DNA from: JAJZNI01 sp035624785
GTDB lineage: Bacteria; Chloroflexota; Dormibacteria; Aeolococcales; Aeolococcaceae
Length of the DNA: 64,000 bases
Direction: 5' to 3'
Assembly: GCA_035624785.1 (NCBI GenBank)
Contig: DASPQV010000048.1
Location: 117,170 to 181,169, forward strand
Within the stretch, counting starts at the first letter, position 1, and each line of letters starts with the position of its first letter. The position numbers and the translations under genes were made by a program. Positions 35,016-43,954 of this stretch are shown piece after piece. A model generated the notes under the pieces. That model made no database searches. It was given only the letters and a program-made list of their open reading frames with translations, and was not told the origin of the DNA.

Positions 35016-36610
35016 CGGTTCCCGCCACGCGCCGCTCCCGACCCTGTCCCATCGCCCTGATCGGGCTCCCGGGCAGCGGCAAGAGCACCCTCGGTCGCCA
35101 GCTTGCCGACCAGCTGGGCTGGGAGCTTCGCGACACCGACGCCGAGATCGAGCGGGCGACCGGACGCAGCCCGGCCGAGATCATCGACGTTGACGGCGAG
35201 GCTGAGCTCCGCCGGCTGGAGAGGGAGGCCGTGGAGGAGCTGCTTCGATTCCCACGCCCCGTGGTGGTCGCCTGCGGCGGCGGCCTGTTCACCGAGGAGA
35301 CGGCACGCAGCCGGCTGCTCTCCAGGTCGTGGGTGGTGGCCCTGGACGCCCCCGATGCGGCCCTCCTGCGCCGGCTGGGTCCCGCCCTCGACCGCCCCCT
35401 CCTGCGCGGCGACGTGGCCGGCCGGCTCGCCGAGCTGCGCCGGCAGCGCGAGCCCCTCCACGCCCAGGCGCACCTGCGCATCGACACGGGCTGCACGCCG
35501 CTGGAGGCCGCGGTCCACGCCATCTCGTCCGTCGCCGACTCGGTGCGGGTGCCCCTCGGCCCCGCCGCCTACCCGGTGGTGGTGGGCGAGGGCGCGGCGG
35601 ACCACATCGAGGCTCACCTGCCCGCCGCCTGCCGCCGGGTGGCGGTGGTCACCGACACCGCCGTCGAACCCTTCGGCCGCCGGATCGCCAAGAGGATCCG
35701 TGCCTCGGGCTGCGAGGCTCGTCTGGTCGGCCTGGCAGCCGGCGAACCGGCGAAGAGCTGGCCGGTTGTCGGCCGCCTCCTCGAACGCCTTGCCCGGCTT
35801 GGCATGGGCCGCCACGACGCGCTGGTGGCGGTCGGAGGGGGCTCGATCGGTGACATGGCCGGCTTCGCCGCCGCCGCATATTGCCGGGGAATCCCCTGGG
35901 TGGTGGTCCCCACCACCCTGCTGGCGATGGTGGACAGCGCGATCGGCGGCAAGACCGGGGTCAACCTGCGAGCGTCCAAGAACCTCGCGGGCGCGTTCTG
36001 GCAGCCCCGGGCGGTGCTGGCCGACCCCACCGTCCTCGACACCCTGCCGACCCGCGAGATGGCCTCGGGCATGGCCGAGGTCGCCAAGTACGCGATGATC
36101 GCCGACACCGACCTCCCCGCCCTGCTCGACGGCGGGCTGGAGAAGGCCGCGGCAGGAGACGTCAACGCGCTCACCGCGATCGTGGAGCGCTGCGCCGCGA
36201 TCAAGGCTGACGTGGTCGGCCGTGACCCCCGGGAATCCGGGCTGCGGGCGGTCCTCAACTACGGGCACACCGCGGCGCATGCCCTCGAGGCGGCGACCGG
36301 GTATGGCTCGGTCACCCACGGCGAGGCCGTGGCAGCGGGGATGCGGGTGGCCGGCCGCCTCTCGTTCCGGTTGCTGGGTCTGCCCAGAGCCGAGCTGGAG
36401 TGGCAGGAGCGGCTTCTCGACCGGATCCGCCTGCCCCGGCTCCCGCCGATCTCCGCGGACGAGGTGCTGGATCGGCTCGGCCACGACAAGAAGGCGGTGG
36501 CCGGCGAGCCGCGCTGGGTCCTGCTGTCCCGCCGAGGCGAAACCCGCACCGATCAGCGGGTGCCCGCGGACCTGGTCCGGGAGACCGTGACGGAGGTTCT
36601 TGGCCGGTGA
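35012..36610 (+). CDS. aroKB: Fused shikimate kinase / 3-dehydroquinate synthase
   Basis: 532 aa with two enzymes. Residues ~1-170: shikimate kinase (P-loop IGLPGSGKSTLGRQ, DTDAEIE, CGGGLF). Residues ~185-530: dehydroquinate synthase (AVGGGSIGDMAGFAAA, VPTTLLAMVDSAIGGKTGVN, NYGHTAAHALE, THGEAVAAGM). Both active-site sets look complete, so the fusion should catalyse steps 2 and 5 of the pathway. AroK-AroB fusions occur in several lineages. The stop overlaps aroQ (GTGA). Confidence 0.95.
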   Translation: MTVPATRRSRPCPIALIGLPGSGKSTLGRQLADQLGWELRDTDAEIERATGRSPAEIIDVDGEAELRRLEREAVEELLRFPRPVVVACGGGLFTEETARSRLLSRSWVVALDAPDAALLRRLGPALDRPLLRGDVAGRLAELRRQREPLHAQAHLRIDTGCTPLEAAVHAISSVADSVRVPLGPAAYPVVVGEGAADHIEAHLPAACRRVAVVTDTAVEPFGRRIAKRIRASGCEARLVGLAAGEPAKSWPVVGRLLERLARLGMGRHDALVAVGGGSIGDMAGFAAAAYCRGIPWVVVPTTLLAMVDSAIGGKTGVNLRASKNLAGAFWQPRAVLADPTVLDTLPTREMASGMAEVAKYAMIADTDLPALLDGGLEKAAAGDVNALTAIVERCAAIKADVVGRDPRESGLRAVLNYGHTAAHALEAATGYGSVTHGEAVAAGMRVAGRLSFRLLGLPRAELEWQERLLDRIRLPRLPPISADEVLDRLGHDKKAVAGEPRWVLLSRRGETRTDQRVPADLVRETVTEVLGR

Positions 36611-37056
36611 CGCGTGTGCTGGTCCTCAACGGCCCCAACCTGGCGGCGCTGGGCCGGCGCGAGCCCGAGGTCTATGGGTCGGCGACCCTCGTCGAGATCG
36701 AGGCGTCGTTGCGCCGCCAGGCTGAGCAGCTCGGGGTGGAGCTCCGTTTCGAGCAGCGCAACGGCGAGGGGGAGCTCATCGACGTGCTCGAGGAGGAGAG
36801 CGGCCGGGCCGACGCGGTGGTGATCAACCCGGGTGCCCTGAGCCACACCAGCGTCGCCCTGCTCGACGCCCTGCGGGCCTTCACGGGACCGGTGGTCGAG
36901 GTCCACCTGTCCAACACCTTCGCCCGCGAGCCCTATCGGCGGGTGATGCTCACCGCCGAAGCCGCTGACGCGGTCATCCTCGGCCTGGGGGCCGACAGCT
37001 ACGGCGTCGGCCTCGATGCCGCGGTGCGCGCGGCGGCGGCCGGGCCACCCCGATAG
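36607..37056 (+). CDS. aroQ: Type II 3-dehydroquinate dehydratase
   Basis: 149 aa, dodecameric dehydroquinase. VLVLNGPNLAALGRREPEVYG has the catalytic Arg/Tyr lid; NPGALSHTSVALLDAL and VEVHLSNTFAREPYR are the other signatures. In the RSNHEGELID-type motif the His is replaced by Gly (QRNGEGELID). GTG overlaps the aroKB stop. It completes the aroC-aroKB-aroQ operon. Confidence 0.93.
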   Translation: MTRVLVLNGPNLAALGRREPEVYGSATLVEIEASLRRQAEQLGVELRFEQRNGEGELIDVLEEESGRADAVVINPGALSHTSVALLDALRAFTGPVVEVHLSNTFAREPYRRVMLTAEAADAVILGLGADSYGVGLDAAVRAAAAGPPR

Positions 37057-37145
37057 CCTGTCGCCCCTGCCTTGAGTCACAGTTGTCGGGAGATGGTGGC
37101 GACTTCCCCTCCTCGCAATCCCGGGACCGCGGCGGGGTCACCCGG

Positions 37146-37703
37146 ATGATCAACGCCGGCGAGCTTCGCCCCGGGACCACGGTGGAGCGCGGTGGCGACC
37201 TGCTCCAGGTTCTCGAGTTCGCTCACATCAAGCTGGGCCGGGGAACCGCGGTGGTCCGCGCCAAGCTCAAGAACCTGGCCACCGGCGCCGTGACCGAGGA
37301 GACATTTCGCCCCGAGGAGAAGTTCGGCCGGGCTCGGATCGAGCGCTCCGAGGTCCAGTACCTGTACCGCGACGGCGACCACTTCGTGGTCATGGACACC
37401 GGCAGCTACGAGCAGACCCCGCTCACCGCCGAGCAGGTGGGTGACGGGGTCCGCTGGCTCAAGGAGAGCGAGACCCTCACCCTGCTCACCCACGACGGCC
37501 GGGTGCTGGGGGTGGAGCTGCCCATCGCCGTTGAGCTGGAGGTGGTGGAGACGGAGCCGGGATTCCGCGGCGATACCGCCAACGCCGCGAGCAAGCCGGC
37601 GACGGTGGAGACCGGGGGGGTGGTGGACGTGCCGCTCTTCGTCAACCAGGGCGACCGGATACGGGTCGACACCCGCACCGGTCGCTACATCGAGCGCGCC
37701 TGA
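37146..37703 (+). CDS. efp: Elongation factor P
   Basis: 185 aa, three beta-barrel domains; relieves ribosome stalling at polyproline. ATG 37146 gives the usual N terminus (MINAGELRPGTTVERGGDLL). The loop that reaches the peptidyl-transferase centre reads HIKLGRGTAVVRAKLKNL: the position that is Lys in KPGKG-type EF-Ps is Arg here. C-terminal GDRIRVDTRTGRYIERA is canonical. TAGCCT (37054-37059) could be a -10 with a ~80-nt leader. It overlaps the Asp23-like gene (TGATG). Confidence 0.95.
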   Translation: MINAGELRPGTTVERGGDLLQVLEFAHIKLGRGTAVVRAKLKNLATGAVTEETFRPEEKFGRARIERSEVQYLYRDGDHFVVMDTGSYEQTPLTAEQVGDGVRWLKESETLTLLTHDGRVLGVELPIAVELEVVETEPGFRGDTANAASKPATVETGGVVDVPLFVNQGDRIRVDTRTGRYIERA

Positions 37704-38059
37704 TGGAGAACGGTGACGGCCGCCCGCCCCTGGGCGTCACCCGCGTGGCCAACGAGGTGGTCGCCTGGATCGCTGCTCTCACCGCGCTCCAGGTGCCCGG
37801 CGTGCACGCCATGTACCAGGCCGCCGGCCAGTCCTTGGAGAGGATCCTCCGCCGCCCCTACGCTCACCGCGGGGCGCGGGTGCAGGTCAGGGACGGATCG
37901 ACCCTCGACATCGACCTCTTCGTAGTCCTGCTGGCGGGTCACTCCGCCCCCCGGGTGGGCGCCGAGGTCCAGCGCCGGGTCGCCGACGCACTCGGGCGGA
38001 TGCTGGGTCTGGAGGTCGGCAACATCGACGTCCACATCAGCGAAGTCGTCTTCGTCTGA
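37703..38059 (+). CDS. Asp23/Gls24 family protein
   Basis: 118 aa. The Asp23 (DUF322) pattern is visible: VTRVANEVVAWIAALTALQVPGV, LDIDLFVVLLAG, and VGAEVQRRVADALGRMLGLEVGNIDVHISEVVFV. In many Gram-positive-type genomes a member lies between efp and nusB, as here. Staphylococcal Asp23 is a membrane-proximal envelope-stress protein; the small efp-nusB members are uncharacterised. Confidence 0.85.
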   Translation: MENGDGRPPLGVTRVANEVVAWIAALTALQVPGVHAMYQAAGQSLERILRRPYAHRGARVQVRDGSTLDIDLFVVLLAGHSAPRVGAEVQRRVADALGRMLGLEVGNIDVHISEVVFV

Positions 38060-38120
38060 GACATGCCGCTGCGCGGCGGAGGGCGGCGAGGGCGTCCAGA
38101 CGGTCGTGGGCCGTCGAGGC

Positions 38121-38126
38121 TACCGT
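38121..38126 (+). promoter_or_regulatory. Putative -10 box of nusB
   Basis: TACCGT ends 7 nt before ATG 38134, with no Shine-Dalgarno sequence between. It fits the leaderless pattern seen elsewhere in the window, although the hexamer is weaker. Confidence 0.35.
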
Positions 38127-38133
38127 GCAGGCC

Positions 38134-38580
38134 ATGCTTGCGCCCGTCATCCTGTATCCGATGAGCCGTTCGGGCGGGAGGCGGCGGCGCGGACGCGAGC
38201 TGGCCCTGCGGGTTCTCTTCGAGCTCGAGGGAACCGACAAGGACCACGTGGCCGCCATTGACTACCAGGCCTCGGAGATGGGGGCCACCCCGGACACCGT
38301 CGCCTTTGCCCGGCGGCTGGTGGCCGGGACGCTGGAGCGCATCCGGGCCATCGACGCGGCCATCGCCGAATCGAGCCTGCACTGGGACCTTGTGGACCTG
38401 GGCAAGGTGGAGAGAGCGGTGCTCCGCCTCGGCACCTACGAGATCCTGTTCGAAGCCTCGACGCCGGTGGCGGTGAGCATCGACGAGTCCCTCGAGCTGG
38501 CCCGGATCTACGCCGGCGACGAGGCCGTGCCCCTGGTCAACGGCGTTCTCGGGCGGATCGCCAGGGAGCGAGTGGGATGA
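38134..38580 (+). CDS. nusB: Transcription antitermination factor NusB
   Basis: 148 aa from ATG 38134; a start at ATG 38161 (MSRSGGRRRRGRELALRVLF) would match the family N terminus even better. The all-helical NusB fold is shown by the basic start, AIAESSLHWDLVDLGKVERAVLRLGTYEI-type core and the final ELARIYAGDEAVPLVNGVLGRI. It binds boxA RNA with S10 for rRNA antitermination. The efp-asp23-nusB-xseA order is conserved. Confidence 0.9.
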   Translation: MLAPVILYPMSRSGGRRRRGRELALRVLFELEGTDKDHVAAIDYQASEMGATPDTVAFARRLVAGTLERIRAIDAAIAESSLHWDLVDLGKVERAVLRLGTYEILFEASTPVAVSIDESLELARIYAGDEAVPLVNGVLGRIARERVG

Positions 38581-38626
38581 GCGATCATATGTTCGCTGTG
38601 CCCGGGGATCCGCCACCTGAGATGCC

Positions 38627-40018
38627 ATGGTCGAGCGCCGGACGCTGACGGTCGCCGAGCTGACCGGGATCATCCGGGGGGTCATCGCCCGGAGCCCCGA
38701 GCTCGAGGACGTCCTGGTGGAGGGCGAGATCAGCAACCTCTCCATGCCCGCCTCCGGGCACCTCTACTTCACCCTCAAGGACGCTGGCGCATCGATCTCC
38801 TGCGTGGTCTGGCGCTCCCAGCGCGCCCAGATCCCGTTCCGTCCGGAGAACGGGATGACCGTCATTGTCCACGGCCACGTGGAGGTCTACGACGCCCAGG
38901 GCCGTTACCAGCTGTACGCCGACCGTCTCGAGCCGTCGGGCGTGGGTGCCCTGGCCCTGGCGGTGGAGCAGCGCCGCCGGGCCCTGGCCGCCGAGGGCCT
39001 GTTCGACGAGGCGCGCAAACGCACCCTGCCGCTTCTGCCCCGGCGGGTGGTGGTGGTGACCTCACGATCGGGCGCCGCGCTCCGTGACGTCCTGACCGTC
39101 ACCGGCCGGCGGGCGCCCTGTGTGGACGTCGTGCTCTCTCCGGCGACGGTTCAGGGTGAGGGGGCGGTGGAGACCCTGGTGCTGGCCCTCGAGCGGGCGC
39201 AGTCGGTGCGTGGCGCGGATGTCGTGCTGCTGGTCCGCGGAGGCGGATCCCTCGAGGACCTGATGGCCTTCAATGACGAGCGACTGGCCAGGGCGATGCG
39301 CTCGAGCCGCCTGCCGGTCGTCTCCGGGGTCGGACATGAGACCGACACGACCATCGCCGATCTCGCCGCTGACCGGCGCGGCGCCACCCCCTCCGCGGCC
39401 GCCGAGCTGGTCGTGCCCGACTGCCGCCGCCTCGGGGAGGAGCTGGCCAGCCGGGGTGCCCGTCTCGCGGTGGCGGCCCGCCAGGCGCTGGCGGTCAAGC
39501 GTGCGGCAGTGGAGCAGCGGCACGCGCGCCTGGACACCGCATCGCCGGCGCGCCGCCTGCCCAGCCACCGCCAGGAGCTCGACGCCCGGACGGCCCGCCT
39601 GCGCTCCGCCGTGGTCGCCGCCCTGTCGGTCAAGCGCCGAACTCTGGACGGCAGCCTGGGCCGGCTTCAGCTGAGCTCGCCGGCATACCGGCTGGCCGTC
39701 GAGCGCCGGGGCCTTCAGGCACGGGGACAGCGGCTGAGCGACCTGGCGGGCGCCGGGATGCGCAGCCGCCAGGAGGCGCTGAGGGGCCGCCGCGCCCACC
39801 TCGAGGCGCTCTCGCCGCTGGGGGTCCTGGAACGCGGCTATTCGATCACCATGGACGACGTCTCGGGGGCGGTGCTCACCGACCCTGGGTCGGTCTCGGC
39901 CGGTCAGCGCATCCGCACCCGGATAGCCAGGGGGGTGCTGATCAGCCGGGCCGAGGCCTCGACAGACGACCACGAACAGACGTACGATGCACCGGGCAGC
40001 CGCCCGGAGAGAGGATGA
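38627..40018 (+). CDS. xseA: Exodeoxyribonuclease VII large subunit
   Basis: 463 aa. N-terminal OB fold (LVEGEISNLSMPASGHLYFTLKD), then the catalytic domain (VVVVTSRSGAALRDVL, LLVRGGGSLEDLMAFNDE, GVGHETDTTIADLAADRRGATPSAAAE) and a long helical region that binds the small subunit. Degrades single-stranded DNA in both directions. A TATGTT box at 38588-38593 is possible as a promoter. It overlaps xseB by ATGA. Confidence 0.96.
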   Translation: MVERRTLTVAELTGIIRGVIARSPELEDVLVEGEISNLSMPASGHLYFTLKDAGASISCVVWRSQRAQIPFRPENGMTVIVHGHVEVYDAQGRYQLYADRLEPSGVGALALAVEQRRRALAAEGLFDEARKRTLPLLPRRVVVVTSRSGAALRDVLTVTGRRAPCVDVVLSPATVQGEGAVETLVLALERAQSVRGADVVLLVRGGGSLEDLMAFNDERLARAMRSSRLPVVSGVGHETDTTIADLAADRRGATPSAAAELVVPDCRRLGEELASRGARLAVAARQALAVKRAAVEQRHARLDTASPARRLPSHRQELDARTARLRSAVVAALSVKRRTLDGSLGRLQLSSPAYRLAVERRGLQARGQRLSDLAGAGMRSRQEALRGRRAHLEALSPLGVLERGYSITMDDVSGAVLTDPGSVSAGQRIRTRIARGVLISRAEASTDDHEQTYDAPGSRPERG

Positions 40019-40377
40019 GCGCGACCATGGACAACTCGCTGGCAAGCGGTACGAGCGGAGACGTCGAGGCGCTGAGCTACGAGCGGGCTCTCGGTGAGCT
40101 GGATCAGATCATCGAGCGGCTGGAACGAGGCGCGGTGGCCCTCGATGAGGCCATCGCCGCCTACGAGCGCGGAGCTCGGCTGGCCCAGCACTGCGCCCGG
40201 CTTCTCGATCGCACCGAGCAGAAGATCAGCCAGCTGGTGGTGGGCGCCGGGGGTCGCATCAGCGAGAGGACGTTCGAGCCGGAGCGCCCGGATCTGGAGG
40301 CTGCCATGGAGCTGGGAGCACCGTCGCCACCGATTGCCCGGCGCCTCCCCGTCGACCCCGACGACATCCCGTTCTGA
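40015..40377 (+). CDS. xseB: Exodeoxyribonuclease VII small subunit
   Basis: 120 aa. The core SYERALGELDQIIERLERG, ALDEAIAAYERGARLAQHC and LLDRTEQKISQL is the two-helix hairpin of XseB. The N-terminal 18 residues and the C-terminal ~40 (ending VDPDDIPF) are additions to the usual ~75-aa protein. Coupled to xseA. Confidence 0.93.
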   Translation: MSATMDNSLASGTSGDVEALSYERALGELDQIIERLERGAVALDEAIAAYERGARLAQHCARLLDRTEQKISQLVVGAGGRISERTFEPERPDLEAAMELGAPSPPIARRLPVDPDDIPF

Positions 40378-40471
40378 TGGCGGCGCCCAGCCCTGGTGGG
40401 CTCGCAGCCCGGCATCCGGTGTTCCGCGCCGCGCCTGCCACGATCCCATTCCGGTTCCGAGCGGCGGGCTG

Positions 40472-41224
40472 ATGGTGCTTCAGAGGCTGGACCTGGCGCT
40501 GGTCGAGCGCGGACTGGCCGAGACCAGGGAGCGTGCCCAGGCCCTGATCGCCGCCGGGCTGGTGGAGGTCGGCGGTCGGCCGGCTCGGAGCGCCGCCCAG
40601 CGGATCGCCGAGGATGCCGCCCCACGCCTGATCGGCCAGGCCACCCCCTGGGCCAGCCGCGCGGGTGAGAAGCTGGACGCCGCCCTGGAGGAGTTCGGGG
40701 TGGACTGTCTGGGGCGAGTCTGCCTGGATGCCGGGGCCTCAACCGGGGGCTTCACCGACGTGCTCCTGACGCGGGGAGCAGCTCGCGTCTATGCCGTGGA
40801 CGTCGGCCACGGCCAGCTGCTGCCGCGCCTGGCGGAGGAGCCCCGGGTCACCGTTCTCGACCGGACCAACCTGCGTCACCTCGAGGCCGTCCCCGGCCCG
40901 ACGCCGACCCTGGTCACCCTCGACCTGTCCTTCATCTCCCTCCGTCTGGTGCTCCCCAGGGTTGCCCGGGTCGCCCCCGGCGCGGAGGTGATCGCCCTCT
41001 TCAAGCCCCAGTTCGAGCTGGGGCGGGCCGCGGTCGGCAAGGGCGGGGTGGTCCGTGACCCGGCTGCCGCCCTGGCGGGAGCTCGAGCGCTGCTGGGCTG
41101 GTGCGCCGAGCAGGGCGCCGAGGCGCTCGGAGGGCCCATCCCCGCCGCGCTCCGCGGCACCAAGGGCAACCTGGAGCTGTTCTTGCATCTGCGGCTGCCC
41201 GATCTCTGGAGGCATTCGACATGA
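40472..41224 (+). CDS. tlyA: TlyA-family rRNA (cytidine-2'-O)-methyltransferase
   Basis: 250 aa. An N-terminal S4 RNA-binding domain (RLDLALVERGLAETRERAQALI) is followed by an FtsJ-like Rossmann methyltransferase (CLDAGASTGGFTDVLL, VYAVDVGHGQL, LVTLDLSFISLRLVLP, ALFKPQFELGRAAVGKGGVV). TlyA methylates 16S C1409 and 23S C1920 in mycobacteria. ATG 40472 is chosen; the preceding 94-nt gap contains no gene. tlyA-nadK-recN is a conserved trio. A divergent paralogue lies at 61,373. Confidence 0.93.
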   Translation: MVLQRLDLALVERGLAETRERAQALIAAGLVEVGGRPARSAAQRIAEDAAPRLIGQATPWASRAGEKLDAALEEFGVDCLGRVCLDAGASTGGFTDVLLTRGAARVYAVDVGHGQLLPRLAEEPRVTVLDRTNLRHLEAVPGPTPTLVTLDLSFISLRLVLPRVARVAPGAEVIALFKPQFELGRAAVGKGGVVRDPAAALAGARALLGWCAEQGAEALGGPIPAALRGTKGNLELFLHLRLPDLWRHST

Positions 41225-42189
41225 CGCGCGGCGCTATCGGCTTCCTGCTCCATCCCGATGAGGGCGACGGGGTCATCGCCGCGGCCCAGGAGGTGGCGGC
41301 ACGCCATGGCTACCGAACCTGGACCACCATGGTCCGCCCCGCTGACGACCTCGCCGAGCATGCCCGCGGTACCCGGCTGCTGGTCACCGTGGGCGGGGAC
41401 GGGACCTTCCTGTTCGGGGCCAGGCTGGCCGCGCCGCGCGGCATCCCGGTCCTGGGAGTCAACCGGGGCCGGCTGGGTTTCCTGACCGACCTCGAGCTGG
41501 ACCGCCTGGCCTCGGTCATCGAGGCTTTCGCCGAGGGGCGCACCGTCTCCCAGCGCCGGGGGATGCTCGCCGCGGAGATCTTCCGGGACTCTCTCGCCGA
41601 TTCGTCCGGGGACCAGCCGCCGCCGGTCGCCGGCCAGCCGCTCGAGGGCCTGGCTCTCAACGACGTGGTTCTCAAGTCTCCCGAGGTCGCGGTGATACGG
41701 CTCCGGGTCGAGGCCGATGGTGAGCTGCTCGGCGAGTTCGATGCCGATGGTGTGGTGGTGGCAACGGCGACCGGCTCCACCGGCTACGCCCTGAGCGCGG
41801 GCAGCCCCCCGGTCGACCCCCGGGTGCCGGCGATCCTGGTCGTCCCCCTGGCTCCCCACGCGGTGATCACTCGGCCGGTGGTCCTCCCCGATTCGACAGT
41901 GGTCGAGCTCGGTGTCGAGCACGGCCGGGTCCTGGTGGCGGCGGACGGCCAGCACCTGGCCGACCTCCATCCCGGCGCGCGGGTCCGGATCAGCCCCGGC
42001 CCTGCGCTCATGGTGGTGCGCCACGCCGGCAGCCCGTCCTTCCTGCGGCAGCTCCGCGACAAGGTTAGGTTCGGCCTGCCCCTCAAGCCAGCTGAGCGCG
42101 ACAGCAGCGGTGCCGACCGGGTCCCGCTCCCCGGCGGCGGCACCGACCACGCCTCCGCGGCAGCCCATGCTCCGGGGGCCGATCGGTGA
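41221..42189 (+). CDS. nadK: NAD kinase
   Basis: 322 aa. Phosphorylates NAD+ to NADP+. VTVGGDGTFLFGAR has the GGDG motif; LNDVVLKSPE and TATGSTGYALSAGSP line the NAD site. ATG overlaps the tlyA stop. The C-terminal ~40 residues are Ser/Gly/Ala-rich and likely disordered. Coupled to recN by GTGA. Confidence 0.95.
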   Translation: MTRGAIGFLLHPDEGDGVIAAAQEVAARHGYRTWTTMVRPADDLAEHARGTRLLVTVGGDGTFLFGARLAAPRGIPVLGVNRGRLGFLTDLELDRLASVIEAFAEGRTVSQRRGMLAAEIFRDSLADSSGDQPPPVAGQPLEGLALNDVVLKSPEVAVIRLRVEADGELLGEFDADGVVVATATGSTGYALSAGSPPVDPRVPAILVVPLAPHAVITRPVVLPDSTVVELGVEHGRVLVAADGQHLADLHPGARVRISPGPALMVVRHAGSPSFLRQLRDKVRFGLPLKPAERDSSGADRVPLPGGGTDHASAAAHAPGADR

Positions 42190-43886
42190 GCCGGCTCCTC
42201 GAGCTGCGGGTGCGGGACTTTGGTCTCCTCCGCGATGCGCGGCTCGAGTGTTATGCGGGCTTCGGAGCTCTGAGCGGCGAGACTGGAGCCGGCAAGTCGC
42301 TCTGCGTGGCCGCGCTGCGCTGGGCCCTGGGGGGCCGGGTCGAGGGCAGCGCGGCGGGTGAGGGAACGGCGGCGAGCGCCGTCTTCGAGCCGGACCCGGA
42401 GAGCGTTCGTCTCCTCGCCGACCTGGGCATCCGGGCCGACGAGCTGATCACCCTCAGCCGCGAGGCGGGTGCTTCCGGGCGCTCCAGCTGCCGGGTCAAC
42501 GGCTCCCTGGTCTCCCAGGCCAGCCTCCGCGATCTCGGCGAGCAGCTGGCCGACGTCACCACCCAGGGAGCGAGCCAGCGGATGCTGCGCCGGAGCTGGC
42601 AGCGCCGCGCCCTGGACGCAGCCGGTGGGGAGGCTGCGGCGCTGGCGCGGGCTGAGGTGGCCGCCGCCCACCACCGGTGGCGTGCCACGGAGGCCGCGCT
42701 GGTCGAAGCTCGGGCGGCGAGTCACCGCAGCGCCGCGCAGCTCGCTGAAGCCGAGGCGCTTATCGCCGAGCTGGAGCCCCTCAACCTCCGCGAGGACGAG
42801 GAGGAGCAGCTGGCAGCGGAGCGGTCGCGGCTTCGCAACGCTGCCGGCATCGCCCGGGCGGCGACCCGGCTCGCCGACGCCGCCAGCGCCGATGAGGAGG
42901 GCGCGGCGGAGCTGCTCGGCCGTGCCCTGGTCGAGGTCGAGGCACTCAGCGCCGCGGACCGGGACCTGGCTGAGCTGGCCCTCCAGGCAGCCAGCCTGGT
43001 GGGGACGATGCGAGACCTGGCGACGGCCTCGCGGCGCCTCGCCGATCAGGTCGAGGTGGACCCGTCGCGCCTCGACCAGGTCGAGGAGAGGCTCGACACA
43101 ATCGCCCGAGTGCGGCGCCGGCACGGCTCGATCTCCAACGCGATCGGGGCCCTCCAAGGGGCCCTGCGGGCCCGGGATGCGGCTCAGGGTCGGCTCGACG
43201 TCGGCGCCCTGGAGAGCGAGGCGCGCGCTGCCCGCATCGCGGCCGCCACCGCGGCACGAGCCCTCAGTGCGATCAGGCGCGAGGCCGCCCGCCGGCTGGA
43301 GCGTGCCGTCGAGCAGCGGCTCGGCCTGCTCGAGCTGCCTTTGGCCCGGTTCCGGGTGACCCTCGGCGTGGCGGCGGACGCCGACGGGCTCGACCTCGGC
43401 GCGGGCTCGGTCCGTTGCGACACCGAGGGCGTCGACCAGGTCGAGTTCCGGCTGGCCACGACCCGCGGCGGCGTCCCCCTCCCCCTCGACGAGGGGCCGT
43501 CCGGGGGAGAGCTGAGCCGGCTCGCCCTGGCCCTGGCTGCCAGCGCCGGGGAGGCCGAGCCGCTCCTGGTGCTCGATGAGGTGGACACCGGAGTGGGTGG
43601 GGAGACCGCCGCCCGGGTCGGCGACCTCCTTGCCGAGATCGGGGCGTCCCGCCAGGTCCTGGCGTTGACCCACCGCCCGGAGATCGCCGCCCGGGCCAGC
43701 TGGCACCTGGTGGTGGTGCGACAGGAGGAAACCGCGGGGCCGGTCGGCCGGGTGGGGCGGGTGCAGGGCCAGGCGCGGGTCGCCGAGATCGCCCGGATGA
43801 TGTCCGGACGCCACACCGCGGCCGCCCTGGCTCGAGCCGCGGAGCTGCTCGTGGAGGGCAGTCCGGCATCCCGTCGCGCTTCGTGA
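42186..43886 (+). CDS. recN: DNA repair protein RecN
   Basis: 566 aa SMC-like ATPase. Walker A LSGETGAGKSLCVAALRWAL, then long coiled-coil arms (Glu/Ala/Arg-rich, ~160-400), then the signature EGPSGGELSRLALAL and Walker B LLVLDEVDTGVGGETA. Works in double-strand-break repair. GTG overlaps nadK. Confidence 0.95.
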   Translation: MSRLLELRVRDFGLLRDARLECYAGFGALSGETGAGKSLCVAALRWALGGRVEGSAAGEGTAASAVFEPDPESVRLLADLGIRADELITLSREAGASGRSSCRVNGSLVSQASLRDLGEQLADVTTQGASQRMLRRSWQRRALDAAGGEAAALARAEVAAAHHRWRATEAALVEARAASHRSAAQLAEAEALIAELEPLNLREDEEEQLAAERSRLRNAAGIARAATRLADAASADEEGAAELLGRALVEVEALSAADRDLAELALQAASLVGTMRDLATASRRLADQVEVDPSRLDQVEERLDTIARVRRRHGSISNAIGALQGALRARDAAQGRLDVGALESEARAARIAAATAARALSAIRREAARRLERAVEQRLGLLELPLARFRVTLGVAADADGLDLGAGSVRCDTEGVDQVEFRLATTRGGVPLPLDEGPSGGELSRLALALAASAGEAEPLLVLDEVDTGVGGETAARVGDLLAEIGASRQVLALTHRPEIAARASWHLVVVRQEETAGPVGRVGRVQGQARVAEIARMMSGRHTAAALARAAELLVEGSPASRRAS

Positions 43887-43941
43887 TCGGCTGAACCTGC
43901 CGCCGCCACGACGAGCACGAAGGCTGGCGCCCGGCAGCACG

Positions 43942-43947
43942 TACCAT
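43942..43947 (+). promoter_or_regulatory. -10 box of scpA (leaderless)
   Basis: TACCAT ends 7 nt before ATG 43955, with no Shine-Dalgarno sequence. If used, it rules out the upstream ATG at 43946, which lies inside the box. Confidence 0.42.
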
Positions 43948-43954
43948 GGGCCGG

